Assembly: GCA_963761735.1 (NCBI GenBank)
Contig: CAVXHQ010000005.1
Span: 682,001-746,000 of the forward strand
Direction of reading: 5' to 3'
DNA from: CAVXHQ01 sp963761735
Lineage (GTDB): Bacteria > Pseudomonadota > Alphaproteobacteria > Rhodobacterales > Rhodobacteraceae
DNA length: 64,000 nucleotides
The notes below the pieces were generated by a model, which was given only the letters and a program-made list of their open reading frames with translations, ran no database searches and was not told where the DNA came from. The translations under genes were made by a program, and so were the position numbers. Numbering within the stretch: the stretch's first letter is position 1; each line of letters begins with the position of its first letter. Below are positions 29,052 to 37,860 of the stretch, piece by piece.

Positions 29052-30647
29052 ATGATGAAGAAAAACGAGAAGCTGACGCGCAGAGGCGTCCTGTCGGGCG
29101 CGATGGCCTCGGTCGGTACGGCACTGGCCGCGCAGGCGCCGCTGATCTCCCTGCGTCCTGTCGCGCGCGCCGGCGACGTCCCGGCCGGTGACGGCGGCCC
29201 GGCCCGTCCGCAGGACCGGATCCGGGCACGCACCACCCTTGATACCATCATCGCCGATGCGGGTCTCGGCGGTGTCACGGCGGTGGTGATTGCGGACGCG
29301 GATACCGGCGTCATCCTCGAGCAACGCGAGGGGGCCACGCCGATGCTGCCCGCGAGCACGACGAAATCGATGACGGCGCTCTACGCCCTCGACGCGCTGG
29401 GCGCCGATCACCGTTTCGCCACCGTGCTGACCGGCACCGGGACGCTGACGGGCGGTGTGCTGTCCGGCGATCTGGTGCTGGTGGGCGGCGACGACCCGAC
29501 GCTGGATACGGACGGCCTGGCCGATCTGGCAGAGCGGCTGTCTGCTGCCGGTGTGCGCGAGGTGCGCGGCGATTTCCGGGTCTGGGGCGGGACGGAAATC
29601 TTCGAGATCGATCCCGCGCAGCTGCCGCATATCGGCTATAACCCCGCCGTCTCGTCGCTGAACCTGAACTATAACCGCGTCCATTTCGAATGGAAGCGCG
29701 AGGCGGGGCGCTACAGCGTCGGCATGGACGCGCGCACCGAGACGCAGCGTCCCGCCGTCGGCACCTCGACGATGCGCGTCGCGGACCGGTCGCAGCCCGT
29801 CTATACCTATGAGGACCAGACCGATGGTGCCGGTGGCGGCATCGATGCCTGGACGGTGGCGCGCGAGGCCCTCGGGACCGGCGGAACACGCTGGCTGCCG
29901 GTGCGGCGTCCGGCGCTCTATGCGGGCGACGTCTTCCGCACCGTTGCCCGGGCGCGTGGCATCGTCCTCAAGGCGCCGCGGATGGCCGCGCGTCTGCCCG
30001 GGGGCATCGAGCTGGCCCGCGTCGAGAGCGCGCCGCTGTCGCGGATTATCCGCGACATGCTGCTGTATTCCACGAACCTGACGGCAGAGGTGATCGGTCG
30101 CGCGGCAACGCGCGCCCGGGTGGGAGGAGCCGTGACACGCGTGCCGGAAGAGGAAGTGGCGACGCGGGCCCAGGGCGCGTCGGTGACGACACTGGCCGCC
30201 TCGGCGCAGGCGATGAACGGCTGGCTGGCGGCGCGCTATGGCGTGCGCTGTGCTTTCGTCGATCATTCGGGTCTGGGCGAGGCAAGCCGTATTTCGGCAG
30301 GCGATATGGCCCGTGTCCTGATTGCCGCGCGCAACGAGGGGCAGCTGCGGCCGCTGATGCGAACCATTCCAATGGTCGACGCCGACCGCGCGGCTCTGCC
30401 CAACCCGCCGGGGGCCGTGGTCGCCAAGACCGGCACCCTGAACTTCGTGAGCGCTCTCGCGGGATATCTGCGCACGACGCAGGGGGCCGATCTTGTATTC
30501 GTTATCCTGAGCGCCGAGGAAAGCCGTCGCGCGGCGGCGCGCGGCAGCCCCGACGAGGCCCCCGCCGGCACATGGGAGTGGAACGCGGACGCCAAACGAA
30601 TGCAGCAGCGCCTGCTGCAACGCTGGGCGCGGGTGTTCTCCGGTTAG
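29052..30647 (+). CDS. dacB: D-alanyl-D-alanine carboxypeptidase/endopeptidase (PBP4)
   Basis: A 531-residue low-molecular-mass penicillin-binding protein of the S13 class acting on periplasmic peptidoglycan. A Tat-like signal (TRRGVLSGAMASVGTALAA) precedes the mature protein. The active-site motifs are SxxK as STTK at residues 102-105, SxN as STN in YSTNLTAE, and KTG as AKTGTLN near the C-terminus. The large insertion between SxxK and SxN typical of PBP4 is present. A paired-hairpin element lies about 20 bases after the stop. Confidence 0.92.
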   Translation: MMKKNEKLTRRGVLSGAMASVGTALAAQAPLISLRPVARAGDVPAGDGGPARPQDRIRARTTLDTIIADAGLGGVTAVVIADADTGVILEQREGATPMLPASTTKSMTALYALDALGADHRFATVLTGTGTLTGGVLSGDLVLVGGDDPTLDTDGLADLAERLSAAGVREVRGDFRVWGGTEIFEIDPAQLPHIGYNPAVSSLNLNYNRVHFEWKREAGRYSVGMDARTETQRPAVGTSTMRVADRSQPVYTYEDQTDGAGGGIDAWTVAREALGTGGTRWLPVRRPALYAGDVFRTVARARGIVLKAPRMAARLPGGIELARVESAPLSRIIRDMLLYSTNLTAEVIGRAATRARVGGAVTRVPEEEVATRAQGASVTTLAASAQAMNGWLAARYGVRCAFVDHSGLGEASRISAGDMARVLIAARNEGQLRPLMRTIPMVDADRAALPNPPGAVVAKTGTLNFVSALAGYLRTTQGADLVFVILSAEESRRAAARGSPDEAPAGTWEWNADAKRMQQRLLQRWARVFSG

Positions 30648-30667
30648 GCACCGGACCTTGCGGAAAG

Positions 30668-30713
30668 CGAATTCTTTCAAAGAATTCGACGTCGGATTTT
30701 TCGAAAAAATCCG
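30668..30713. repeat. paired-hairpin element, copy A
   Basis: Two 21-base near-perfect palindromes separated by ACGT. The first has arms CGAATTCTTT / AAAGAATTCG around one base; the second CGGATTTTT / AAAAATCCG around CGA. A second element with the same layout but different stem bases lies at 47143-47188. Position after dacB suits a transcription end, but neither stem is GC-rich. Confidence 0.8.
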
Positions 30714-30727
30714 GATACTCCGGGCGG

Positions 30728-30767
30728 GACGGAGCGCTACAGCGTCAGACGGAGCGCTACAGCGTCA
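30728..30767. repeat. 20-base tandem duplication over a stop codon
   Basis: Two adjacent exact copies of a 20-base unit (GACGGAGCGCTACAGCGTCA). The second covers the last codons and the TAG stop of the terB-like gene on the minus strand; the first duplicates them beyond the stop. Confidence 0.85.
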
Positions 30768-31188
30768 TATGACGCGCGCGCGCACCGCGTTCGATGGCTG
30801 CTGCCGCCAGCCGGTCGATGTGCAACTCGTCGCGTATTTCCTCGAGCATCCGGGCCTCCTCCTGCGTCAGATGTCCGTCGGCGGCAGCCACGTCGCACGA
30901 CAGCGCATAGGCGGTTTCCCACAGCCGTTCGGGCAGCGCGTCGCGGATCAGACCGAACAGCGCATCCAGCCCCTCCTCCTGTTCCAGAAGGTCGAAGACG
31001 GTCTGCGACACCCGCGGCAGATGGCTGGCGTCATAGCCTGCAAAGACCGGCAGGTTGTTGACGATGTTCGAAATCTGCACGAGCTCGGCGGTATGGATAT
31101 CGGCGTCCGAGGCCGACACCGCGATCATCAGCGCGCACAGCGCGTCCTGCGCCGTCAGCGGTCCCGTCTCTGAGGGGGTGTCGGACAT
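30757..31188 (-). CDS. TerB-family tellurite resistance protein
   Basis: A 143-residue, all-helical acidic protein of the TerB/DjlA-N fold, which binds metal at the membrane or cytosol. The two pseudo-repeats begin LCALMIAVSASDADIHTAEL and AYALSCDVAAADGHLTQEEA; the Asp/Glu pairs in SDADIH and ADGHLT are the expected metal ligands. AGGAG precedes the ATG. A genuine link to tellurite resistance is not implied by a lone TerB domain. It is divergent from lysK, and its 3' end is duplicated. Confidence 0.85.
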   Translation of the reverse strand: MSDTPSETGPLTAQDALCALMIAVSASDADIHTAELVQISNIVNNLPVFAGYDASHLPRVSQTVFDLLEQEEGLDALFGLIRDALPERLWETAYALSCDVAAADGHLTQEEARMLEEIRDELHIDRLAAAAIERGARARHMTL

Positions 31189-31348
31189 GGGGTCTGCTCC
31201 TGAAGGCTGCGGTCCGTCCCGCCCGCGCAATTTATTGACCCGGCGCGTGGGTCGCAATAGGGATGCGGCCTGTCCGGGGCGGATCGGGGGCGACGCCGCC
31301 GCCGCGCGCGGGCAGGCGTATGGGCGCATGAATGGACAAGGGGGCGGC

Positions 31349-32953
31349 ATGGGCGATCTTCGGACGCTGGCGATGACCAGCAAGGCATGGCCCTTCGAGG
31401 AGGCGCGCGCGCTACTCAAGCGGTTCGACAAGGCGCCGCCGGTCAGCGGTTCCGCGCTCTTCGAGACCGGCTACGGCCCTTCGGGTCTGCCGCATCTGGG
31501 CACCTTTGGCGAAGTCCTGCGCACCACGATGATCCTGCGTGCATTCGAGGTCATTTCGGACATTCCCACACGCCTGATCTGTTTTTCCGACGATCTGGAC
31601 GGGATGCGCAAGGTGCCCGGCAACGTGCCCCATCCCGAGCGACTGGAACAGCACCTTCAGCGGCCCCTGACGCAGGTGCCGGACCCGTTCGGCACCCACG
31701 AAAGCTTCGGGCATCACAACAATGCGATGCTGCGCCGGTTCCTCGACACCTTCGGGTTCGACTACGAATTCTATTCGGCGACCGACTTTTATGCCTCGGG
31801 GCAATTCGACCCGGTGCTGATGCGCGCCGCCGAACGATATGACGATATCATGGCCGTGATGCTGAAATCGCTGCGCGACGAACGGCGCGAGACCTATTCG
31901 ATCTTTTTGCCGATCCACCCCGACAGCGGACGCGTGATGTACGTGCCGATGAAAGAGGTGAACGCAGCCGACGGCACCATCACCTTCGACACCGAGGACG
32001 GGCAGGAAATGACGCTGCCGATCACCGGCGGAAACGTCAAACTGCAATGGAAGCCGGATTTCGGTGCGCGCTGGGCCGCCCTTGGCGTTGATTTCGAGAT
32101 GTACGGCAAGGATCACAGCACAAACACACCGATCTACGACCGCATCTGCGAGATTCTCGGCGGGCGCAAACCGAACCATTTCAGCTACGAACTGTTTCTG
32201 GACGCCGAGGGCCACAAGATATCCAAGACCAGCGGCAACGGTCTGAGCATCGACGAATGGCTGACCTATGCCGCCGCCGACAGCCTGTCGTATTTCATGT
32301 ACCTGAAGCCGAAGACGGCCAAGCGGATGCATTTCGACGTGATCCCGAAGATGGTGGACGAGTACCACCAGCAGTTGCGCGCCTATGCCGGACAGGATGC
32401 GGCGCAGCGGCTTGCCAATCCGGTGTTTCATATCCACGGCGCGGACGTGCCCGCCGACGATATGGTGGTGCCGTTCGCGATGCTGCTCAACCTTGCAGCC
32501 GTCTCGGGCGCGCAGGACAAGGAAACGCTCTGGGGCTTCATCCGCCGCTATGCGCCGGGCGCCGCGGCGCAGACCCATCCGGGTCTCGACGCCGCCGCCG
32601 GATTTGCCGTGCGCTACTTTCGCGATTTCGTGAAACCGGGCCGGACGTTCCGCGCGCCCGACGCTGTCGAACGCGCGGCGATGGAGGATCTGGCCGCGCG
32701 CCTGACCGCGTGGGGCGACGATCCGGCGTGCGACGATACCGACGCCGAAGGACTTCAATCCGTGGTGTTCGCCGTCGGCAAGGAGCACGGGTTCGAGCCG
32801 CTGCGGGGGTGGTTCAAGGCGCTGTACGAAGTGCTGCTGGGCGCCAGCGACGGGCCGCGGTTCGGCGGGTTCGTGGCGCTGTACGGCATCGACGGGTCCA
32901 TCGCGCTCATCGAGGACGGGCTTGCCGGGCGGCTGGCGGGGATGCAGGCGTAG
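31349..32953 (+). CDS. lysK: lysyl-tRNA synthetase, class I
   Basis: A 534-residue class I LysRS, unrelated to the class II enzyme of most bacteria but standard in alphaproteobacteria. The HIGH-type motif is GPSGLPHLGTF (about residues 40-50), the KMSKS-type motif is KISKTSGNG (near residue 290) and SDDLDGMRKVP follows the Rossmann fold. Start choice is uncertain: ATG 31328, 31349 and 31373 are all in frame; 31349 was chosen since GGGGGCGGC sits just upstream. A five-copy repeat element follows its stop. Confidence 0.93.
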   Translation: MGDLRTLAMTSKAWPFEEARALLKRFDKAPPVSGSALFETGYGPSGLPHLGTFGEVLRTTMILRAFEVISDIPTRLICFSDDLDGMRKVPGNVPHPERLEQHLQRPLTQVPDPFGTHESFGHHNNAMLRRFLDTFGFDYEFYSATDFYASGQFDPVLMRAAERYDDIMAVMLKSLRDERRETYSIFLPIHPDSGRVMYVPMKEVNAADGTITFDTEDGQEMTLPITGGNVKLQWKPDFGARWAALGVDFEMYGKDHSTNTPIYDRICEILGGRKPNHFSYELFLDAEGHKISKTSGNGLSIDEWLTYAAADSLSYFMYLKPKTAKRMHFDVIPKMVDEYHQQLRAYAGQDAAQRLANPVFHIHGADVPADDMVVPFAMLLNLAAVSGAQDKETLWGFIRRYAPGAAAQTHPGLDAAAGFAVRYFRDFVKPGRTFRAPDAVERAAMEDLAARLTAWGDDPACDDTDAEGLQSVVFAVGKEHGFEPLRGWFKALYEVLLGASDGPRFGGFVALYGIDGSIALIEDGLAGRLAGMQA

Positions 32954-33040
32954 CCGTTGGCCAAGCCGGGAATGGCGCCATCCTATGAGATTTGGGGGGC
33001 GGCTCGTCGGTTGGTGGCGGCGCTCGTCGCGCCTGCGGAC

Positions 33041-33072
33041 CCTCCGGGGGGAGTTATTGAGGCAAGAAAAAG
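33041..33072 (+). repeat. CCTCCGG intergenic repeat, copy 2
   Basis: CCTCCGGGGGGAGTTATT, then GCAAGAAAAA, in the convergent space between lysK (+) and the Rieske gene (-). Confidence 0.75.
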
Positions 33073-33083
33073 GGCGGCGGCGC

Positions 33084-34235
33084 TCAGGCGGTGACGCGCG
33101 ACAGGATGTAGCGGGCGAAATCGTAGTTGGGGCGTTCGAGATGGGACAGGGGCCCCGGTTCGGACAGGCCCGCGCGGATGCCCTGATAGACCCGTTCGGT
33201 GCAGCCCTTGTCCTCGGTGTTCACGGCGTCGAGCAGCGTGCGCAGGCGGGAGAAATGGGCCTCTGCCTTCGGATCGGCGGCCCAGTCGGGTGCCAGACCG
33301 CCGCCGTACAGCACGTTGACGTGGCCCGGATCGCCGTTTTGCGACGCGTCCGGCGTCAGCGACAGATACCAGAAATAGCCGGGCGTCAGCGTGATCAGCA
33401 GCGACGGATAGATCGAGATCAGCCAGGTCGTGCGCCGCGCATCGCCGGTCAGCGCCACATTCGTCGGATGCGCGAGCGTCAGGTCGAGGGCGTCGTTTTT
33501 CAGGATCCAGTGATAATTGTAGGCGGGCGCTCCGTCGGGGCAGGTCATCTCATTCAGATCGACCGTGCCGCCGATGGTGCCGGAATGACACACCGGCAGG
33601 TGATAGCTTTCCATGAAATTCTCGGCCAGCACCTTCCAGTTGGTGTGCCAGCGAAATTCCTCGCGGAAGGATTCTACATAGTCTTCCATCCCGAGGTCGC
33701 CGATCAGCGTATCGAGACCCGACAGCGCATCGTGCGGATCGGCGGCCGCAGGGTCGAGCGACACGAGAATCCAGCCTTTCCAGTCGATGCAGCGGATCTG
33801 CGGCAAGGCGATGTCGGATTTCACGAAGCAGGCGTTGTGCGCCATGGCGGGCGCGCCGCGCAGGGCACCGTCGAGGCCATAGGTCCACGCGTGGTAGGGG
33901 CACACGATCGCGCGCACATTGCCGCGTCCCTCCAGCAGGGTCGACATGCGGTGACGGCAGACATTCGACATCGCGCGCAGGGTGCCGGCGCCGTCGCGCA
34001 GCACGATAATCGGCTCGTCCCCGACGTGCATCGTCAGGTAATCGCCGGGGGCGGGCAGGGACGCGGCCCGCCCGGCGCAGATCCAGTCGCGGGCAAAGAT
34101 CGCGCGGCGCTCCAGGGCCGCGAAGTCGGGCGAGGCGTAGACGGATTTGGGCATGGCGCGGGCACGGTCGAAGGGTACGTCGCAGGCGGCGCGCAATTCA
34201 TCGACGGGGCTGCGGGGCGGCTGGTGACGGGTCAT
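33084..34235 (-). CDS. Rieske non-heme iron oxygenase alpha subunit
   Basis: A 383-residue ring-hydroxylating oxygenase of the choline monooxygenase-like branch. The Rieske cluster ligands are CRH...CPYH (CRHRMSTLL then VCPYHAW), and the mononuclear iron site is in ENFMESYHLPVCH near residue 200. AAAGGA precedes the ATG. No reductase, ferredoxin or small subunit lies nearby, so its electron donor must be elsewhere. The substrate cannot be told; quaternary amines and aromatic carboxylates are typical for this branch. Confidence 0.85.
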   Translation of the reverse strand: MTRHQPPRSPVDELRAACDVPFDRARAMPKSVYASPDFAALERRAIFARDWICAGRAASLPAPGDYLTMHVGDEPIIVLRDGAGTLRAMSNVCRHRMSTLLEGRGNVRAIVCPYHAWTYGLDGALRGAPAMAHNACFVKSDIALPQIRCIDWKGWILVSLDPAAADPHDALSGLDTLIGDLGMEDYVESFREEFRWHTNWKVLAENFMESYHLPVCHSGTIGGTVDLNEMTCPDGAPAYNYHWILKNDALDLTLAHPTNVALTGDARRTTWLISIYPSLLITLTPGYFWYLSLTPDASQNGDPGHVNVLYGGGLAPDWAADPKAEAHFSRLRTLLDAVNTEDKGCTERVYQGIRAGLSEPGPLSHLERPNYDFARYILSRVTA

Positions 34236-34421
34236 GACGGTCCTTTCTCGGTGATCCCGGGCGTCGGCACGGCGGTCTGTCACTGCAATTGTGACGCATG
34301 GGGCGGCGGGGCACAACGCGCGCCGTGGGTCACGAGGACGTGACGCGGCGGGCGGTCAGGGCCATTGCGTGGCGTGCCGCACCTGTCATCTTCGGGCTGA
34401 ACCGGGACGAAGGGATGCGGG

Positions 34422-35240
34422 ATGCGATGGCTGACGACGCTTGCGGCGATCATGACACTCTGGGCGGGTACGGCAGGTGCCTGCGGGGCCGACACCGATT
34501 GCATGATCGGGGACCGCAGCTACCGGATCGCGCTGCCGGACGGCTATGACGGCGGCCCGGTCGGCGCCATCGTCTTTGCCCACGGGTATGGCGGATCGGC
34601 GGCGGGGACGATGCGGAACGGCAGTTTCCGCAGGCTGGCGAACGACCTGGGCGTTGCCCTCATCGCGGCACAGGGCGTCGATGGCGATTGGCGCATTCCG
34701 GGCACGCCGCATGATGGCGCGATGTCGGGCGAGGCCGAGTACGCCTATTTCGACGCGCTCATGGACGATGCGGGGGCCCGGTTCGGGGTCGATCCCGACC
34801 GCACACTGATGATCGGGTTTTCCGCGGGCGGAATGATGACATGGGAGCTTGCCTGCCGCCGCAGCACGCTTTTTGCCGCGTTCATGCCGATGTCGGGCAC
34901 ATTCTGGGATCCGGTCCCCGAAACCTGCGACGGCCCGCCGGCGTCGATCATCCACACCCACGGCACCGCCGATACCACGGTGCCGATGTCGGGCCGTGCG
35001 ATCGGTTCCGCGCGGCAGGGCGACCTGGCGGCCGCGTTCGAAATGTACGGCGCGTTCGGCGGTTTCGAAACCGAGCCGACGATGCAGACCGTTCAGGACA
35101 TGGATTGCCGGATGCGGACGAACGACGCGGGGCAGATCCTCGATCTGTGCCTGTTCGACGGCGGGCATTCGTTTCGTCTGGCCTCCGTCGCATGGGCGTG
35201 GGAGCGGTTCACCGAACTGGGCATTCTCGCGCCCGCCTGA
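34422..35240 (+). CDS. secreted PHB-depolymerase-type esterase
   Basis: A 272-residue alpha/beta hydrolase with a cleavable signal peptide (MRWLTTLAAIMTLWAGTAGA). It belongs to the polyhydroxybutyrate depolymerase/LpqC family (feruloyl esterase-like): oxyanion region FAHGYGG, nucleophile elbow GFSAGGMM, acid in HGTADTTVP and the His in FDGGHSF. It has the disulphide-forming Cys pattern of periplasmic hydrolases. Ester substrate unknown. Confidence 0.85.
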   Translation: MRWLTTLAAIMTLWAGTAGACGADTDCMIGDRSYRIALPDGYDGGPVGAIVFAHGYGGSAAGTMRNGSFRRLANDLGVALIAAQGVDGDWRIPGTPHDGAMSGEAEYAYFDALMDDAGARFGVDPDRTLMIGFSAGGMMTWELACRRSTLFAAFMPMSGTFWDPVPETCDGPPASIIHTHGTADTTVPMSGRAIGSARQGDLAAAFEMYGAFGGFETEPTMQTVQDMDCRMRTNDAGQILDLCLFDGGHSFRLASVAWAWERFTELGILAPA

Positions 35241-35243
35241 TGC

Positions 35244-36275
35244 CTAGGCGCGCCAACAGGGCAGCAGATCGCCCGGCGCCGGGGTTGCCGAAAACACCGC
35301 GCGGGCGATGGCGCGGGCAAGGCACAGGGCGGCGGCGTGGCCGATGTCCGACAGGGCGACGTCGCTGACGGTGCCGGTTCCCAGCAGACCTGCCGAAGGC
35401 GTCGTCTCCCGGCCCGCCGTGGCGAGCGCGAACACCAGATCGCCGTCGTGCGGCGTGTGCGACGGCACGATGGCGCGGGCCAGCCCGTCGTGTGCGGCCA
35501 CGGCCATGCGGTGACATTGCGCCTTGGTCAGGGGCGCGTCGGTGGCGACGATGGCGATGGTGGTGCTGGTGCCGTCGGGGCCCGCAAGCATCGCGGCCAT
35601 CTTGTGGCTCTCACGCGGGCTGCCAAGACCGGTGGCCCGGTCGGGGCCGAGGCCGCCGAACTCGTCCTCCCGCTCGAAGGGTGCGGCCCAGAAATGCCGC
35701 TCGCCCGGCGTCGTGACGCAGCCCACCGGGTTGGCCGCGACCAGCGCGCCGACGGTGGTGCCGGTGTCGAGCACAAAGGACGCCGATCCCAGCCCGCCCT
35801 TGAGCATCGCCGTCATCGCGCCCGTGCCCGCGCCGGTGCTGCCAAGCGCGAAACCGGCGGCGGCGGCGGCAAGGGCGGCCGCGCCGAGTGCGGCGTAGGG
35901 ATTAACGTCCCAGTCCTTGGTGCCGCCGTTCAGCAGATCGAACAGGATCGCGCCCGGCACGATGGGCACCGTCGCGGCACCGACGCGCAGCCCGCGACCG
36001 GCCCGGCGCAGGCCCTGCATGACGCCGCCGCAGGCATCGAGACCGAAGGCAGAACCGCCCGACAGCACCAGTGCATCCACCGCCGCCACCGATTTGTCCG
36101 GGGCCAGCAGGTCGGTTTCGCGCGTCCCCGGCGCGCCGCCCATGACATGGACCGAGGCCACGAACGGCGCATCGGCGACAAGGACCGTCACCCCCGATTT
36201 CAGCGCGGCGTCCTGCGCATTGCCGACCCGCAGGCCCGCGACGTCGGTGATCAGATTGCGGGGGCCGGGGACCAT
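35244..36275 (-). CDS. P1 (S58) family peptidase, DmpA/BapA-type
   Basis: A 343-residue Ntn-like hydrolase that autocleaves into two chains; relatives are D-aminopeptidases or beta-peptidyl aminopeptidases. Landmarks are LVLSGGSAFGLDACGGVM near residue 70, the GSTGAGTGAM motif near residue 145 that is related to the family's substrate-binding loop, and LDTGTTVGALVAANPVG. No signal peptide is seen. Its end is convergent with the esterase, two bases apart. Confidence 0.88.
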   Translation of the reverse strand: MVPGPRNLITDVAGLRVGNAQDAALKSGVTVLVADAPFVASVHVMGGAPGTRETDLLAPDKSVAAVDALVLSGGSAFGLDACGGVMQGLRRAGRGLRVGAATVPIVPGAILFDLLNGGTKDWDVNPYAALGAAALAAAAAGFALGSTGAGTGAMTAMLKGGLGSASFVLDTGTTVGALVAANPVGCVTTPGERHFWAAPFEREDEFGGLGPDRATGLGSPRESHKMAAMLAGPDGTSTTIAIVATDAPLTKAQCHRMAVAAHDGLARAIVPSHTPHDGDLVFALATAGRETTPSAGLLGTGTVSDVALSDIGHAAALCLARAIARAVFSATPAPGDLLPCWRA

Positions 36276-36386
36276 GGACGCGCCTTTCGGATGTGCCCGG
36301 ACACCAGAGGCGGGCGGAGGCGTGCGGTCAAGGGCCGGGCGGTTCCGTTCAGGAACGGCGGCACGGTCGAGGTCCGACCATTCGGG

Positions 36387-37661
36387 TCAGAGCCCGGGCC
36401 GCGCGGTGGCGCGGGCCAGCCCGTCGACGATGGCGGTAAATGCCTTGCCGTGGTGCATCTCGGCGTGCGGCAGGGCACCTGCAAGGGCCTCGGTCACGCT
36501 GGCCAGCAGGCTCGAACCGCCGACGAAGACGACGCGGTCGACGTCGTCGGGCGCCACCCCGGCACGGTCGAGCGTTTCCATCGCGGCCTGCGCGATTTCG
36601 GCCGCGGCGGGGGCGAGGGCCCGCGTCAGGGCGGGCCGGGGCAGGTCGGCGCCCAGTCCCCTTTCGATCAGGGCGAGGTCGATCCGCGCGGCCGCGTCGG
36701 CATTTGCGCCGATCTTGGCCCGCTCGACGGCAAAGGCGATGTCGTGACCGAGTTCCATGTCGAGGACGGTCTGAAGGCGGGCGAATTTCTCCGGCTCGAC
36801 GGCGGACCGCTGCATCCGTCCCACGTCGCGGCGCGCGGCACCGGTGTACAGGAACGGGATCTTGGCCCAGGTCGCCAGATCGTTGAACAGGGCGGCAGGC
36901 GCGGCGGTGACCTGATCGCCGAATTCCGCCTTCAGGCCCGAACCGCGCCCCAGCAGCGGCATGACGTGGGCCAGCGAGAGCGTGCGGTCGAAATCGGTGC
37001 CGCCAAGGCGGATGCCGTGGCTCGCCACGATCTGCGTCTCGCGCGCGCCTGCCGAACCGGTCTTGCGGAACAGGGTAAAATCCGAGGTGCCGCCGCCGAT
37101 GTCGACGATAAGGCCGGTAAGCTGCGCAGTGGCCTGCGCGCCATCGCCCTGTGCGCTGTCCTCGCTGGCAAGGGCCGCCGCCTCGGGTTCGGGCATGAAG
37201 CGCACGGAGGTGAACCCGGCGGCGAGGTAGACATCGCGCAGGTCGCGTTCCGCCTGCGCGTCGCGTGCCGCACTTTTGGAATGGAACCGCACCGGGCGGC
37301 CCGAGAGGGCGCGATGAAACGTGGTGCCGCACTGCGCCTGCGCGCTGGCGCGGACAGAGGCGAGGAAGCGGGCGGTAATCTCGATCAGGGTCAGGCGTTC
37401 GTTCAGGAACTGGCGTTTTTCGCGCATCAGCGGCGTGCCCAGCACCGATTTCAACGCCCGCATGAAGCGCCCCTCGCGCCCGTCGATCAGGGCGCGGACG
37501 GCGGCATTGCCGACGAGGGTGCGGCGGGCCGAAAAATCGAGGAAGATCGCGGTGGGCAGCGTCTCGTCCGCGCCTTCGAGCGGAATGATCTGCGCACGGC
37601 CGTCCGTCAGCACCGCGGCGGCGGTGTTGGAGGTGCCGAAGTCGATGGCGAGTTCCGGCAC
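36387..37661 (-). CDS. yegD: Hsp70-family protein YegD
   Basis: A 424-residue actin-fold ATPase of the YegD branch of Hsp70, which keeps the nucleotide-binding domain (MPELAIDFGTSNTAAAV; VDIGGGTSDFT; VVFVGGSSLL) but lacks a canonical peptide-binding domain. No DnaJ or GrpE partner is near. The start is GTG with CAGGAGG six bases upstream, preferred over longer readings that run upstream without similarity. It is divergent from pncA, with an intergenic repeat in the shared promoter region. Confidence 0.88.
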   Translation of the reverse strand: MPELAIDFGTSNTAAAVLTDGRAQIIPLEGADETLPTAIFLDFSARRTLVGNAAVRALIDGREGRFMRALKSVLGTPLMREKRQFLNERLTLIEITARFLASVRASAQAQCGTTFHRALSGRPVRFHSKSAARDAQAERDLRDVYLAAGFTSVRFMPEPEAAALASEDSAQGDGAQATAQLTGLIVDIGGGTSDFTLFRKTGSAGARETQIVASHGIRLGGTDFDRTLSLAHVMPLLGRGSGLKAEFGDQVTAAPAALFNDLATWAKIPFLYTGAARRDVGRMQRSAVEPEKFARLQTVLDMELGHDIAFAVERAKIGANADAAARIDLALIERGLGADLPRPALTRALAPAAAEIAQAAMETLDRAGVAPDDVDRVVFVGGSSLLASVTEALAGALPHAEMHHGKAFTAIVDGLARATARPGL

Positions 37662-37745
37662 GGCGGCCTCCTGCAAAGGGGAGGCGGGGAGGTAGGCGAT
37701 GCGGCGCACGGCGTCAAGCGGCGGCGTCCGGTTGCGCCGGCGGAT

Positions 37746-37777
37746 GCCTCCGGCGGGAGTATTTATGGCAAGAAAAA
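37746..37777 (+). repeat. CCTCCGG intergenic repeat, copy 3
   Basis: GCCTCCGGCGGGAGTATT, then GCAAGAAAAA. It lies between the divergent starts of yegD and pncA, i.e. not at a gene end, which argues against a pure terminator role. Confidence 0.75.
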
Positions 37778-37860
37778 TGCCATGGGCGGGTGCGATTTGG
37801 GGGGTTGCGGTGGTGGGGTGAGAGCATAGGGTTTTGCGCAGGCAAGACCGGAGAGATGGC

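Noticed and set aside
30757..31188. Tellurite resistance island
   Set aside because: A single TerB-domain gene without terC, terD or terZ does not make a ter operon.
35337..37829. An 830-codon plus-strand open frame opposite the P1 peptidase and yegD
   Set aside because: It spans two well-supported minus-strand genes and has no motifs.
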